Of a stretch of DNA of 64,000 bases, positions 21,343 to 33,279 are shown piece by piece. Both the position numbers and the translations under genes were made by a program. Location of the stretch: NCBI RefSeq assembly GCF_002198095.1, contig NZ_NHMK01000011.1:124001-188000 (forward strand), in the 5' to 3' direction. Within the stretch, counting starts at the first letter, position 1; each line of letters starts with the position of its first letter. The notes below the pieces were generated by a model, which did no database searches, had not been told where the DNA came from, and saw nothing but the letters and a program-made list of their open reading frames with translations. Origin of the DNA: Deinococcus indicus. Lineage in GTDB: Bacteria; Deinococcota; Deinococci; Deinococcales; Deinococcaceae.

Positions 21343-21888
21343 TCAGGGCAGCCGCTCACCCGCCGTGACCGCGTCCGGCAGCCAGTTCTCACGCGGGGGC
21401 AGCGGGCAGGTCCAGCCGTCCCCGTACGCGCAGTACGGGTGGTACGCGAGATTGAAATCCACCCGCACCAGCGCGCCCTCGCCGCCCAGTTGCCGGTCCA
21501 GCGCGGCGTCCAGGTAGCGGCCCGCGCCGTACGTGCCGCCCTCGGCCGCGCCGCTCGTGGCGTCGCGGAACGGAATGAACACGCGGGCCGGTTGCTCGTC
21601 GCCCAGCGGCGCGAATACGCTCAGGGTCCGCTCGCCGCCCGGCAGGGGCACCGTCACCTGCCCGTAGCGGGCCATGACGCGCGTCTCGCCGGTGTTCGTC
21701 TCCAGCGGGAATTCGGCCCCCTGATCCTGCGGCAGGCGGTCGAGCAACACCGTGAACGCCCACGCCTCGTCCGGCGCGAAGTACCGCAGGCCGTGGAAGG
21801 ACTTCGGGTCCACCGGTCCCTTCCCGGCCGCGAAGTGCTGGTCCTTGCGGTTGCGGAAGTCCAGCACGGCCTCCTCGTACAGGCCCAC
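21343..21888 (-). CDS. DUF1684 family protein
   Basis: 181 residues with the DUF1684 hallmarks: an early FRNRKDQHF, FHGLRYFAPDEAW, a central VFIPFRDATSG...YGAGRYLD and a C-terminal DFNLAYHPYCAYGDGWTCPLPP. Function of the family is unknown; no signal peptide. The start is GTG, two bases after the stop of the small S4 gene upstream, so the two form an operon driven by the leaderless promoter at 22117. Convergent with comF, 11 bp apart. Confidence 0.85.
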   Translation of the reverse strand: MGLYEEAVLDFRNRKDQHFAAGKGPVDPKSFHGLRYFAPDEAWAFTVLLDRLPQDQGAEFPLETNTGETRVMARYGQVTVPLPGGERTLSVFAPLGDEQPARVFIPFRDATSGAAEGGTYGAGRYLDAALDRQLGGEGALVRVDFNLAYHPYCAYGDGWTCPLPPRENWLPDAVTAGERLP

Positions 21889-21890
21889 GC

Positions 21891-22109
21891 TTACCAGTCC
21901 ACCGTGACGCGCTGCCCGGCGTACTCGACGATGTCGCCCCGGCGCAGTTTGCGGCGGCGGCGCGTCTCGATCTGCCCGTTCAGGCGGACCTCGCCGCCCT
22001 GCACGCGGAATTTGGCCTCGCCGCCCGTCTCGACCATGCCGCGCAGCTTCAGGAAGTCCTGCAGGTCGATGGTGTCCGGATCGTAGGGAGAGTAGCTGGA
22101 ATCGGTCAT
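21891..22109 (-). CDS. S4-domain RNA-binding protein
   Basis: 72 residues, almost entirely one S4 domain of the YbcJ/YaaA type: LQDFLKLRGMVETGGEAKF, then VRLNGQIETRRRRKLRRGDIVEYAG with a strongly basic loop. Such small proteins bind structured RNA, probably ribosomal. Its leaderless TACGCT promoter fixes the ATG at 22109. It is followed by the DUF1684 gene with a 2-bp gap. Confidence 0.88.
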   Translation of the reverse strand: MTDSSYSPYDPDTIDLQDFLKLRGMVETGGEAKFRVQGGEVRLNGQIETRRRRKLRRGDIVEYAGQRVTVDW

Positions 22110-22116
22110 GCCGGGC

Positions 22117-22122
22117 AGCGTA
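22117..22122 (-). promoter_or_regulatory. -10 box of S4-DUF1684 operon
   Basis: TACGCT on the minus strand ends 7 nt before ATG 22109. Confidence 0.6.
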
Positions 22123-22178
22123 GCAGGGCGGGCGGCGCGGGGTCTGTACGCCCGTTCCGTCCCGCCCCCGGCGACCGT

Positions 22179-22727
22179 TCAGCGCTGGCTGTACTGCTGG
22201 CTGAACAGGCGCAGGTCCGCGTCGTCCACGCGGCGGTCCTGGTTCAGGTCGCCGGTCGTGGTGCTCTTGCCGTAGTTGTTCATCAGGATCGCCAGGTCCG
22301 CCAGGTCGATGCGGCCGTCGCCGTTCAGGTCCGCGCCGCTCAGGGCGGTGCGCGCGGCGGCGGGCGTCCAGGCGTTCAGGCCCAGTTCGCGCGCCAGGGC
22401 GTCCTGCACGGCCTCCGCCAGGGGCAGCGGGCCGCGCGGGTTGAACTCGATGCGGCGTTCCGTGCCACTGACGAACAGGCGCGCGGCGACGTCCGGGTTG
22501 AACGGCGCGGCGCTGGGACCGGCGCCGCCCAGCGTCAGCAGCGGCCCGCCGCTGGTGTCCAGCGTGACCGGCAGTTCCGGCGTGCTGATCGCCGCGAGGG
22601 CCGCCCGCACGGCCTGCGTCAGGGCCTCACCCTGCGGGCGGAGCTTCACGCTGGCCGCCCCCGCAGGACCGCTCAGGGCGGCGGCTCCCAGGGCGGCCAG
22701 TAGCGCGGCCAGACGGACGGCCCTCAC
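22179..22727 (-). CDS. Exported protein with C-terminal dockerin-like repeats
   Basis: 182 residues, signal peptide (cleaved near AGAAS). The middle has no recognised fold. The last 50 residues carry two EF-hand-like loops, DLNGDGRIDLAD (about 133) and DLNQDRRVDDAD (about 160), each followed by a short helix ending in NNYG or QQY: the two-repeat, C-terminal layout of type I dockerins. Dockerins bind calcium and dock onto cohesin domains outside the cell. GTG start overlaps the upstream stop (GTGA). It is the last gene of a three-gene operon whose first product carries a cohesin-like region, so the pair may interact; that is inference. Confidence 0.78.
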   Translation of the reverse strand: MRAVRLAALLAALGAAALSGPAGAASVKLRPQGEALTQAVRAALAAISTPELPVTLDTSGGPLLTLGGAGPSAAPFNPDVAARLFVSGTERRIEFNPRGPLPLAEAVQDALARELGLNAWTPAAARTALSGADLNGDGRIDLADLAILMNNYGKSTTTGDLNQDRRVDDADLRLFSQQYSQR

Positions 22728-23314
22728 GGCCGGGCCTCCCGCGCGGCCAGGATTGCGGCGCGCAGCCGCGCCGGGTCCGTGATGACTGTGGCTGGCGGCG
22801 GCGTGGTGGCGGCCGGGCTGGTCGCGGCCGTGGGAGTCGCGGCGGGGGTGGCGGGCGTGCCCGGCGCGGATGGAGTGGCCGGTGCGGCGGCCAGCGTCAC
22901 GCCCGGCACGAGGCTGCCGTTCACGACCGGGTACAGGCCCTGGTTGAAGCCCACCAGCGGACTGTCCAGCCGCGCCGAGTACAGCAGCGCGATCACGTCC
23001 TGACCGGCCCGCAGGTCCGGCAGGTCCGCCAGTCCCTTCAGGAACAGCAGCGCCGGGGCGCCGCCCTGACGCGGCAGGCTGGCCGGGTCGCCCGCGATGG
23101 TCTCGGTGACGGTCAGCGGGTACGCGACGTAGGTCACGTCGCCGTCCCGGACCTCGGCGGGCGGGCCGAGGGTCGCGCGGACGATCACCTCGGCCTTCCT
23201 GGCCTGCTGTTCCAGACTCAGGGTCGGGGCGGCCGTGGCCTGCGCCGCGCCCAGCCCCAGCAGCCCGGCCAGCAGCGCTCCGCGCAGCGCCCCTGCCAGC
23301 GCGGCGGCCCTCAC
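22724..23314 (-). CDS. Exported protein of unknown function
   Basis: 196 residues starting VRAAALAGALRG; signal peptide to about 28. The domain at about 30-140 begins SLEQQARKAEVIVRATLG and continues with a strand-rich stretch ending GLYPVVNGSLVPG; it is followed by a Pro/Thr/Ala-rich linker and a short C-terminal helix. Not recognised. Its GTG start overlaps the stop of the lipoprotein gene upstream, and its own stop overlaps the dockerin-like gene, so all three are translationally coupled and presumably act together at the cell surface. Confidence 0.75.
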   Translation of the reverse strand: MRAAALAGALRGALLAGLLGLGAAQATAAPTLSLEQQARKAEVIVRATLGPPAEVRDGDVTYVAYPLTVTETIAGDPASLPRQGGAPALLFLKGLADLPDLRAGQDVIALLYSARLDSPLVGFNQGLYPVVNGSLVPGVTLAAAPATPSAPGTPATPAATPTAATSPAATTPPPATVITDPARLRAAILAAREARP

Positions 23315-24261
23315 GGGGTGCCTCCGGGCGGCGTACCTTCGCGTGGGGTGCTGCTGGGCGGAGTGGGCGCCGCCGGGTCCGGGGGACCGGCCGGGGCGGG
23401 GGAGACCGGAGCGGTCGCCGGCGTGGTGGGCGTGACTGGCGTGGTGGGTGCCGGCGTGCCGGGTGCGGCCTTTTCGGCGGCGGCCTTCTCGGCGGCGGCT
23501 TTCGCGGCCGCCTCGTCGCGTTTCTTCTGCTCGTCGGGCATCAGTTTCTCGCTCAGCAGCTTGCCCTGACCGTCGCGCGCCTCGAAGCCCAGCGGCGACC
23601 CGGTCAGCGTGACGGGTTTCGTGACCTTCAGGTTCAGCAGCGCCACGCGCGCCCCGCTGCGCGGCACGGACTTGAAGCCCACGTCCACGGTCAGGCGCTG
23701 GCCGTCCTGCCGCCAGAACAGCACGCCGCCCGTCTGGCCCGGCTGCGCGCCGCTGACGCTCACGCCGGCCGGCAGGTCCCACACCAGCCGCGCGGCCCGC
23801 ACCGTCCGGGGCGCGCTGATCGTCACGGGAATGCGCGTGTCGCCCCGGATCTCCCCGGCGGGCAGCGTGGGGGCCAGCGACAGCGCCGGCAGGTCCTGCA
23901 CGGTCAGGCGGTACTCCTTGCTGCGGGTCGAGAGCGTGGAATCCGTGATCTCGACCGTGAAGGTGTACGTGCCGGTCTTGCTCGGCGTGCCGCTCAGGTT
24001 CAGGCCGCTGAGGGTCAGGCCCGGCGGGAGGGTGCCGCCCGCCAGCCGCGCCGTGTACGGTCCGGCGCCGCCCGCCGGGGTCAGGGTGGCGGCGTAGACT
24101 TCGCCGGTGTACAGCGGCGGCAGCCCGGACGGGCTGTCCGCGAAGTACAGCGCGTCCCGCGTGCTGCTGGTCGTTCCGGTGATCTCCTGACCGCAGGCCG
24201 CCAGCAGGGCCGCGAGCAGACCGGCCAGCGCGAGCCGGGCGGCGGGTGCGTGAGGTGCCAT
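23311..24261 (-). CDS. Lipoprotein with putative Ig and cohesin-like domains
   Basis: 316 residues. The signal peptide ends in LLAAC at Cys23, a lipobox, so it is membrane anchored by lipid. About 45-125 is a putative-Ig (He_PIG) domain with LPPGLTLSGLNLSGTPSKTG. About 128-228 reads like a cohesin fold: VPVTIS..., a WDLPAGV strand, VDVGFKSVPRSGARVALLNLKV. A Lys/Ala helix (about 235-255) and a Pro/Thr tail complete it. First gene of an operon ending in a dockerin-like protein. The cohesin call is by pattern only and needs a profile search. Confidence 0.72.
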   Translation of the reverse strand: MAPHAPAARLALAGLLAALLAACGQEITGTTSSTRDALYFADSPSGLPPLYTGEVYAATLTPAGGAGPYTARLAGGTLPPGLTLSGLNLSGTPSKTGTYTFTVEITDSTLSTRSKEYRLTVQDLPALSLAPTLPAGEIRGDTRIPVTISAPRTVRAARLVWDLPAGVSVSGAQPGQTGGVLFWRQDGQRLTVDVGFKSVPRSGARVALLNLKVTKPVTLTGSPLGFEARDGQGKLLSEKLMPDEQKKRDEAAAKAAAEKAAAEKAAPGTPAPTTPVTPTTPATAPVSPAPAGPPDPAAPTPPSSTPREGTPPGGTP

Positions 24262-24270
24262 ATGCCCCGC

Positions 24271-24276
24271 AGTGTA
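24271..24276 (-). promoter_or_regulatory. -10 box of lipoprotein operon
   Basis: TACACT on the minus strand ends 9 nt before ATG 24261. Confidence 0.55.
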
Positions 24277-24374
24277 CCCGCCGCCACCGGCCGGGGCGGT
24301 GAGATTCCCATGACGTCCGGCGTGGCGTGCGGGAATCGTCGCGCATCCCAGCGTTCCGGGCGCGGGCGCGGGAT

Positions 24375-24380
24375 TAGACT
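24375..24380 (+). promoter_or_regulatory. -10 box of M16C peptidase gene
   Basis: TAGACT ends 7 nt before ATG 24388, ruling out the in-frame ATG at 24250. Confidence 0.65.
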
Positions 24381-24387
24381 CGGGGGC

Positions 24388-27345
<2,958 letters not shown>

Positions 27346-27410
27346 AGGAGGCACGAGGGAGTGGGAGGGGCTGGAGGTGGCCCCCCAACCCTGGAAGCCG
27401 CACGACAGAA

Positions 27411-27443
27411 GAGGCCCGCACGGTTGCGTTCCGTGCGGGCCTC
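27411..27443. terminator. Bidirectional terminator hairpin
   Basis: GAGGCCCGCACGG and its perfect 13-bp complement around TTGCGTT, between convergent genes. Confidence 0.7.
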
Positions 27444-27511
27444 TCTGCTGTGGCGGTCGGTCGGGGCGGTCGGCGGCGGGGTCGCCTTCTCCGCTGTCTA
27501 CGTCCCCCCGT

Positions 27512-28495
27512 TCAGCTCCAGTTCCAGAGGGTCGGTTCGTACTCGTACGAGCGGGCGTTCAGGCGGCGCAGGTGCCCGATGGCGTGGAAGGGGAAGTGGT
27601 AGCCGGTCACCCACAGATTCTCGGTGACGATGCGGTTGAAGATCCGCTGGCGGGTCTGGGCGGCCTGCGCGCCGTTCGTGTCGAAGCTGACGTACGCGCC
27701 CTGGTGTTTCAGGGAGATCAGGAAGTGACCGCCGGCGTCCCCGAGGATCATGATTCCCTGACCGCCGCTCTGCGCGAGGACGCTCAGGTGGTTGGCGGTG
27801 TGGCCGGGGGTGGGGACGCTGGTCAGGCCGGGAACGATCTCCTGGCCGGGCGCGATGAGCCTGAAGCGGTCTTTCAGGGCGATCAGGTTGTTCTTCACGG
27901 CGTCGTTGGGGTTGGCCTGCGTGGCCCAGAAGTTGAATTCCGCCTCGCCCATGACGTGCTGCGCGTTCGCGAAGGTGGGTTTCCCGGCGGTGGTCAGGCC
28001 GCCGATGTGGTCGCCGTGCCCGTGAGTGATGAACACCGTGTTCACGCTGTCCGGTTCGATGCCGGCGCGGCGCATGTTGGTCACGAGTTGCCCGTTCGCG
28101 CCGCCGCGTCCGGTGTCGATCAGGATGCGCTGGCCGCCCTGTTCGATCAGGACCGGGTTGAAGTGGTTGACGGTGTTCGCGGCGGCGACGTGGTACTCCG
28201 CGAGCGTCTGCGTGAATTCGGCCTGTCGGTCCGGGTTGGCGCCCCAGGTGGGGAGCAGCGCGGCCAGCGGGGTGGTGCCGTCGCTGATGACCGTGACGGT
28301 CATGTCCCCGATCTTCTGGCGGTAGAAGCCGTTGCCGTTCATGGGGGCCATGGCGGCGGGCGCGGTGGGGGTCGTCTGGGCGCGGGCGAGGGGAGCGGCG
28401 GCGGCCAGGGCGCCGGCCGCGCCGATCAGGCGCAGGGCGTCACGCCGGGGCAGGGTGAGGGTGGGACGGTCGTCGTTCGGCGTCTGGTCGGACAT
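27512..28495 (-). CDS. Tat-exported metallo-beta-lactamase-fold hydrolase
   Basis: 327 residues. A twin-arginine signal (LTLPRRDALRLIGAAG, cleavage near ARAQ) precedes an MBL-fold domain with THGHGDHIGG (HxHxDH), a later TPGHTANH histidine, GDAGGH (bridging Asp) and a terminal GYHFPFHAIG histidine. All zinc-ligand positions are present. Substrate unknown; close relatives are annotated as lactonase-like or quorum-quenching-like, which I do not assert. Start 28495 has GGAGGT five bases upstream. A 23-bp near-palindrome lies just before it. Confidence 0.87.
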   Translation of the reverse strand: MSDQTPNDDRPTLTLPRRDALRLIGAAGALAAAAPLARAQTTPTAPAAMAPMNGNGFYRQKIGDMTVTVISDGTTPLAALLPTWGANPDRQAEFTQTLAEYHVAAANTVNHFNPVLIEQGGQRILIDTGRGGANGQLVTNMRRAGIEPDSVNTVFITHGHGDHIGGLTTAGKPTFANAQHVMGEAEFNFWATQANPNDAVKNNLIALKDRFRLIAPGQEIVPGLTSVPTPGHTANHLSVLAQSGGQGIMILGDAGGHFLISLKHQGAYVSFDTNGAQAAQTRQRIFNRIVTENLWVTGYHFPFHAIGHLRRLNARSYEYEPTLWNWS

Positions 28496-28508
28496 GCGGA
28501 ACCTCCAT

Positions 28509-28531
28509 GAAGTGGTGTGCAACCGCTTCAC
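28509..28531 (-). promoter_or_regulatory. Candidate operator upstream of MBL gene
   Basis: TGAAGTGGT and ACCGCTTCA are 9-bp arms with one mismatch and a 5-base spacer, centred about 25 bp before the start codon: the form of a homodimeric repressor site. Confidence 0.4.
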
Positions 28532-28608
28532 GTTAAACAGTGGGGTCCGCCCGAATAGCAGCGTCGCCTACGCTTCCCTTGACCGTCCGTTCATGATCGC
28601 CGCGTCAT

Positions 28609-28705
28609 CCGGATTGCCGGCTCCACCTCTGGAACCCGCTCTGCTCCTGCTCGCATCCGCCCGGATTGAATGGATTACACAGCCGTTCAATCCGAGTCCG
28701 TATCA
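28609..28705 (-). repeat. Dispersed stop-codon-linked repeat, copy C (truncated)
   Basis: On the minus strand it starts TGATACGGACTCGG; the TGA is the stop of the GGDEF-EAL gene. Similarity to copies A, B and D continues through the hairpin to GGCAATCCGG and then stops, so the right end is missing. Confidence 0.8.
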
Positions 28706-31333
28706 GTGTTCGCGCAGCCAGGCCAGCAGTTCGGCGCGGCCCAGCGGCGGCGTGATCGCGTACCCCTGCGCGGCGTCGCAGCCCAGGCCGCGCAGCATGT
28801 GCAGCTGCTCGTTCGTCTCCACACCCACCGCCACCACACCCAGCCCCAGCCGGTGCGCCAGATCGATGGTCCCCTGCACCAGCGCCAGGGACTTGTCGTC
28901 GCCCGGCAGGCGGGCCGTCAGGGTCGGGTGCAGTTTCACGGCGCTCAGCGGGAAGCGCGTCAGCGAGGCGAGGCTGCTCGCCCCATCCCCGAAGTCGTCC
29001 ACGCTCAGGCGCGCGCCCAGCGAGCGCAGCTGCTCCAGCAGGCCCAGCGTCTCCTGACTGTGATCGAGCAGGCTGCCGGCGGCCACCTCGATGTCCGGGG
29101 CGCCCTCGGCGGACAGCAGCGGCAGCAGGCGGCGCAGACCGGCGCTGCGGCGCAGTTCCTCCAGGCCCAGGTTCACGCTGACCGTCCAGTCCCCGTACCG
29201 TTCCGGCAGCGCCGACCGCACCGCCGAGCGGCCCAGCACCGCCTCCTGCACCACCCACTCGCTGATGCTGGTGATCAGGTCGCTGCGGCTCGCCAGATCC
29301 AGGAACCGGTTCGGGCTCAGCATTCCCAGCGTCGGGTGATTCCAGCGCAGCAGCGCCTCGGCACTCACGGGCCGCCCCTCGCGCAGCGAGATCGCCGGCT
29401 GGTACAGCAGCGTGAACTGCTCGCCCTCGACCGCGCCGCGCAGCGCCTCTTCCAGCTCGAAGGCGCGCGCCACCTGCTCACGCAGGTCCGGATTGAACAC
29501 GCTCACCTGATCCCGGCCCTGCCGCTTGGCGTGCTGCATGGCCACCTCGGCGTCCCCGAGGGCCGCGTCGCCCGACATGCCCGCCGCCAGCGTCACCACG
29601 CCCAGCGCCACGCTGACCGACACGTCCCGCTGACCGACCCGCAGCGGCACCTGCTGCAACGCCGCCCGCACCCGCCCCGCCGCGCCCGGCGCGTCCACGC
29701 CCGGCAGCGTCACCGCGAAGGAATCGTCCGCCAGTCGCGCCGCCTGCCCCCGCGACTCGTTCGCCAGGTCGTTCAGGCGCGCCGCCACCTGAATCAGCAG
29801 CCGGTCGCAGGCCGTGCGGCCCAGCGCCGCGTTCAGCGCCCCGAACCCGTCGATGTCCAGGCACACCACGCTGCCCGCCCCGCCCGCCGCGTTCAGCGCC
29901 TCGCGCAGCCCGGTGCGGTTCAGCAGGCCGGTCAGCGAATCGTGCCGCGCGTCGTGCCGGATCTTCGCCTGCGCGCGGCGCAGCGCCGTCAGGTCCCGCA
30001 GGGTCAGCAGCACGCTGCCGCGCGCCCCGCCCGCCTCGCCGCCCACGCCGGTGGCGCGCAACTCCATCTGCCGCACCGTGCCGTCCGGCAGGGCCAGCAG
30101 CACCTCGCGGCGCAGCGGCAGCGGCACGTCCTTCCAGTCCGGCATGACCATCGGCTCGCCTTCCGGCGTGAACAGCCGCACGCCCAGTTCCCCCAGCACC
30201 CGCGACACACTCAGGCCCACCAGCCGCGCGGCCTCCACGCCCAGCAGCGCCGACGCCCGCTCACTGACCAGCTGCGCGCGACCCAGGTGATCCACCAGGA
30301 TCGTGGCGTCCTCGGACAGAGCCAGTACCTGCGTCATCACGCCCAGCGGCGCGCGGCCGTCACGGCCACCCGCCTCGCCCTGCGCGACCAGCAGGCCCTC
30401 CTCGGACGTGCGCCGCACACTCAGGGTCAGGGTGCCGCCGCCCTGCAACTCCACCTCGGCGCGCGCCGCGCCGCCCGTCGCGGCCAGCCGCACCAGATCC
30501 CGCACCGTGTCCGACGGGACGTTCGCGAAGCACGGCCACGCCCACAGCGGCGCGCCCGTCACGACCGGCGACGCCGCCGGCAGCAGCTCCAGCAGCCCGT
30601 GACTGGCCTGCAACACCGCCCCGGAATCCGACAGCAGCGCCGCCGGCGTCTCGGTGTCCAGCAGCGCCGAGACCCGCGCGGCCCGCTCGTACTCGCCCGT
30701 CACGTCCTGCAGGGTCAGCATGACGCCCGCCACCGCGCCGCCGTAGTACGGCCGGGCCTCGCCGCGCACCCACACGACCGCGCCGCCGCGCCGCACCTGC
30801 TCGTCCGGCAGCCGCACCGAGCGTCCCGCGCCGGCCTGCGCCAGCACCTCCAGGAACGCCGCGCGGCCCGCGAACACCTGCTGCACCGTCTGCCCCACCA
30901 CCTGCGACTCCGGCAGGCCGAACATCTCCAGGAACGGCCGGCTGACCTTGCGGAAATTCAGGTCCGCCGTCAGCCACGCGGTCGCCACCGGCAACTGCGT
31001 GACCAGCACCTCCGTCTCGCGGTTCGTGCCGTCCACCCGCGCCGCCGCGAGCAGCATCGTCAGGACCTGCACGGCCGCCGCCGGCACCTCGCCGTCCTCG
31101 GTCCACAGCAGCCCCAGCAGCGACCCGTCCCGCGTGAGCCACGTCATCTCGCCCCGGTCGAACCACTCGTCCGGCGGGACCAGATCCGGCCCGACCGACT
31201 CGGCCGGCGCGTCGGCCCGCACACGCAGCACCTCGTCGCCCAGTGAGGCCAGCAGCGTCGCCCGTGGCGCGTGCACGCGCAGCAGGTCACTCAGGGTGGC
31301 GTGAACAGCGGAAAAAGTAGCAAGGGGAGTCAC
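28703..31333 (-). CDS. PAS-GGDEF-EAL protein with degenerate active sites
   Basis: 876 residues, soluble. A GAF-like N-terminal region (about 1-105), three PAS-like segments (about 108-450), GGDEF (about 455-605) and EAL (about 620-870). The GGDEF loop reads ADDSF, so cyclase activity is unlikely. In EAL, the EALLRW, VNL, DDFGDG and QGY motifs remain, but the E-x-T-E loop is EVAAG, the Lys strand is VKLHP instead of KID, and AEGVE is AVGVE. Phosphodiesterase activity is therefore doubtful; it may bind c-di-GMP or act through contacts. Start GTG 31333 has GAGGT nine bases upstream; earlier in-frame starts lack this. The stop lies in repeat copy C. Confidence 0.83.
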   Translation of the reverse strand: MTPLATFSAVHATLSDLLRVHAPRATLLASLGDEVLRVRADAPAESVGPDLVPPDEWFDRGEMTWLTRDGSLLGLLWTEDGEVPAAAVQVLTMLLAAARVDGTNRETEVLVTQLPVATAWLTADLNFRKVSRPFLEMFGLPESQVVGQTVQQVFAGRAAFLEVLAQAGAGRSVRLPDEQVRRGGAVVWVRGEARPYYGGAVAGVMLTLQDVTGEYERAARVSALLDTETPAALLSDSGAVLQASHGLLELLPAASPVVTGAPLWAWPCFANVPSDTVRDLVRLAATGGAARAEVELQGGGTLTLSVRRTSEEGLLVAQGEAGGRDGRAPLGVMTQVLALSEDATILVDHLGRAQLVSERASALLGVEAARLVGLSVSRVLGELGVRLFTPEGEPMVMPDWKDVPLPLRREVLLALPDGTVRQMELRATGVGGEAGGARGSVLLTLRDLTALRRAQAKIRHDARHDSLTGLLNRTGLREALNAAGGAGSVVCLDIDGFGALNAALGRTACDRLLIQVAARLNDLANESRGQAARLADDSFAVTLPGVDAPGAAGRVRAALQQVPLRVGQRDVSVSVALGVVTLAAGMSGDAALGDAEVAMQHAKRQGRDQVSVFNPDLREQVARAFELEEALRGAVEGEQFTLLYQPAISLREGRPVSAEALLRWNHPTLGMLSPNRFLDLASRSDLITSISEWVVQEAVLGRSAVRSALPERYGDWTVSVNLGLEELRRSAGLRRLLPLLSAEGAPDIEVAAGSLLDHSQETLGLLEQLRSLGARLSVDDFGDGASSLASLTRFPLSAVKLHPTLTARLPGDDKSLALVQGTIDLAHRLGLGVVAVGVETNEQLHMLRGLGCDAAQGYAITPPLGRAELLAWLREH

Positions 31334-31509
31334 TTCTGGATTACCTCGTGCGCGGCCACCGCAGCAGCGAACGCATGAAAGACGCGAAAGACAGGGGAGG
31401 GAATGCGGCAGGCGAACCACCGGCGGGACGTACCACCCCTCCATCGTGCCATCTCAAGTCTTACCACCTTCATGCAGATCCAGTCCGTCCCTGCGCTCCC
31501 GGCACGCAC

Positions 31510-31515
31510 TATTCT
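31510..31515 (+). promoter_or_regulatory. -10 box of YlmH-like gene
   Basis: TATTCT ends 6 nt before ATG 31522. Confidence 0.65.
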
Positions 31516-31521
31516 GAAGGC

Positions 31522-32220
<699 letters not shown>

Positions 32221-32260
32221 CGCCCACACCAGCGACCCCCACACAAGTGACCCCCCGCCC

Positions 32261-33265
<1,005 letters not shown>

Positions 33266-33279
33266 CCCCCGGAGCGTCC

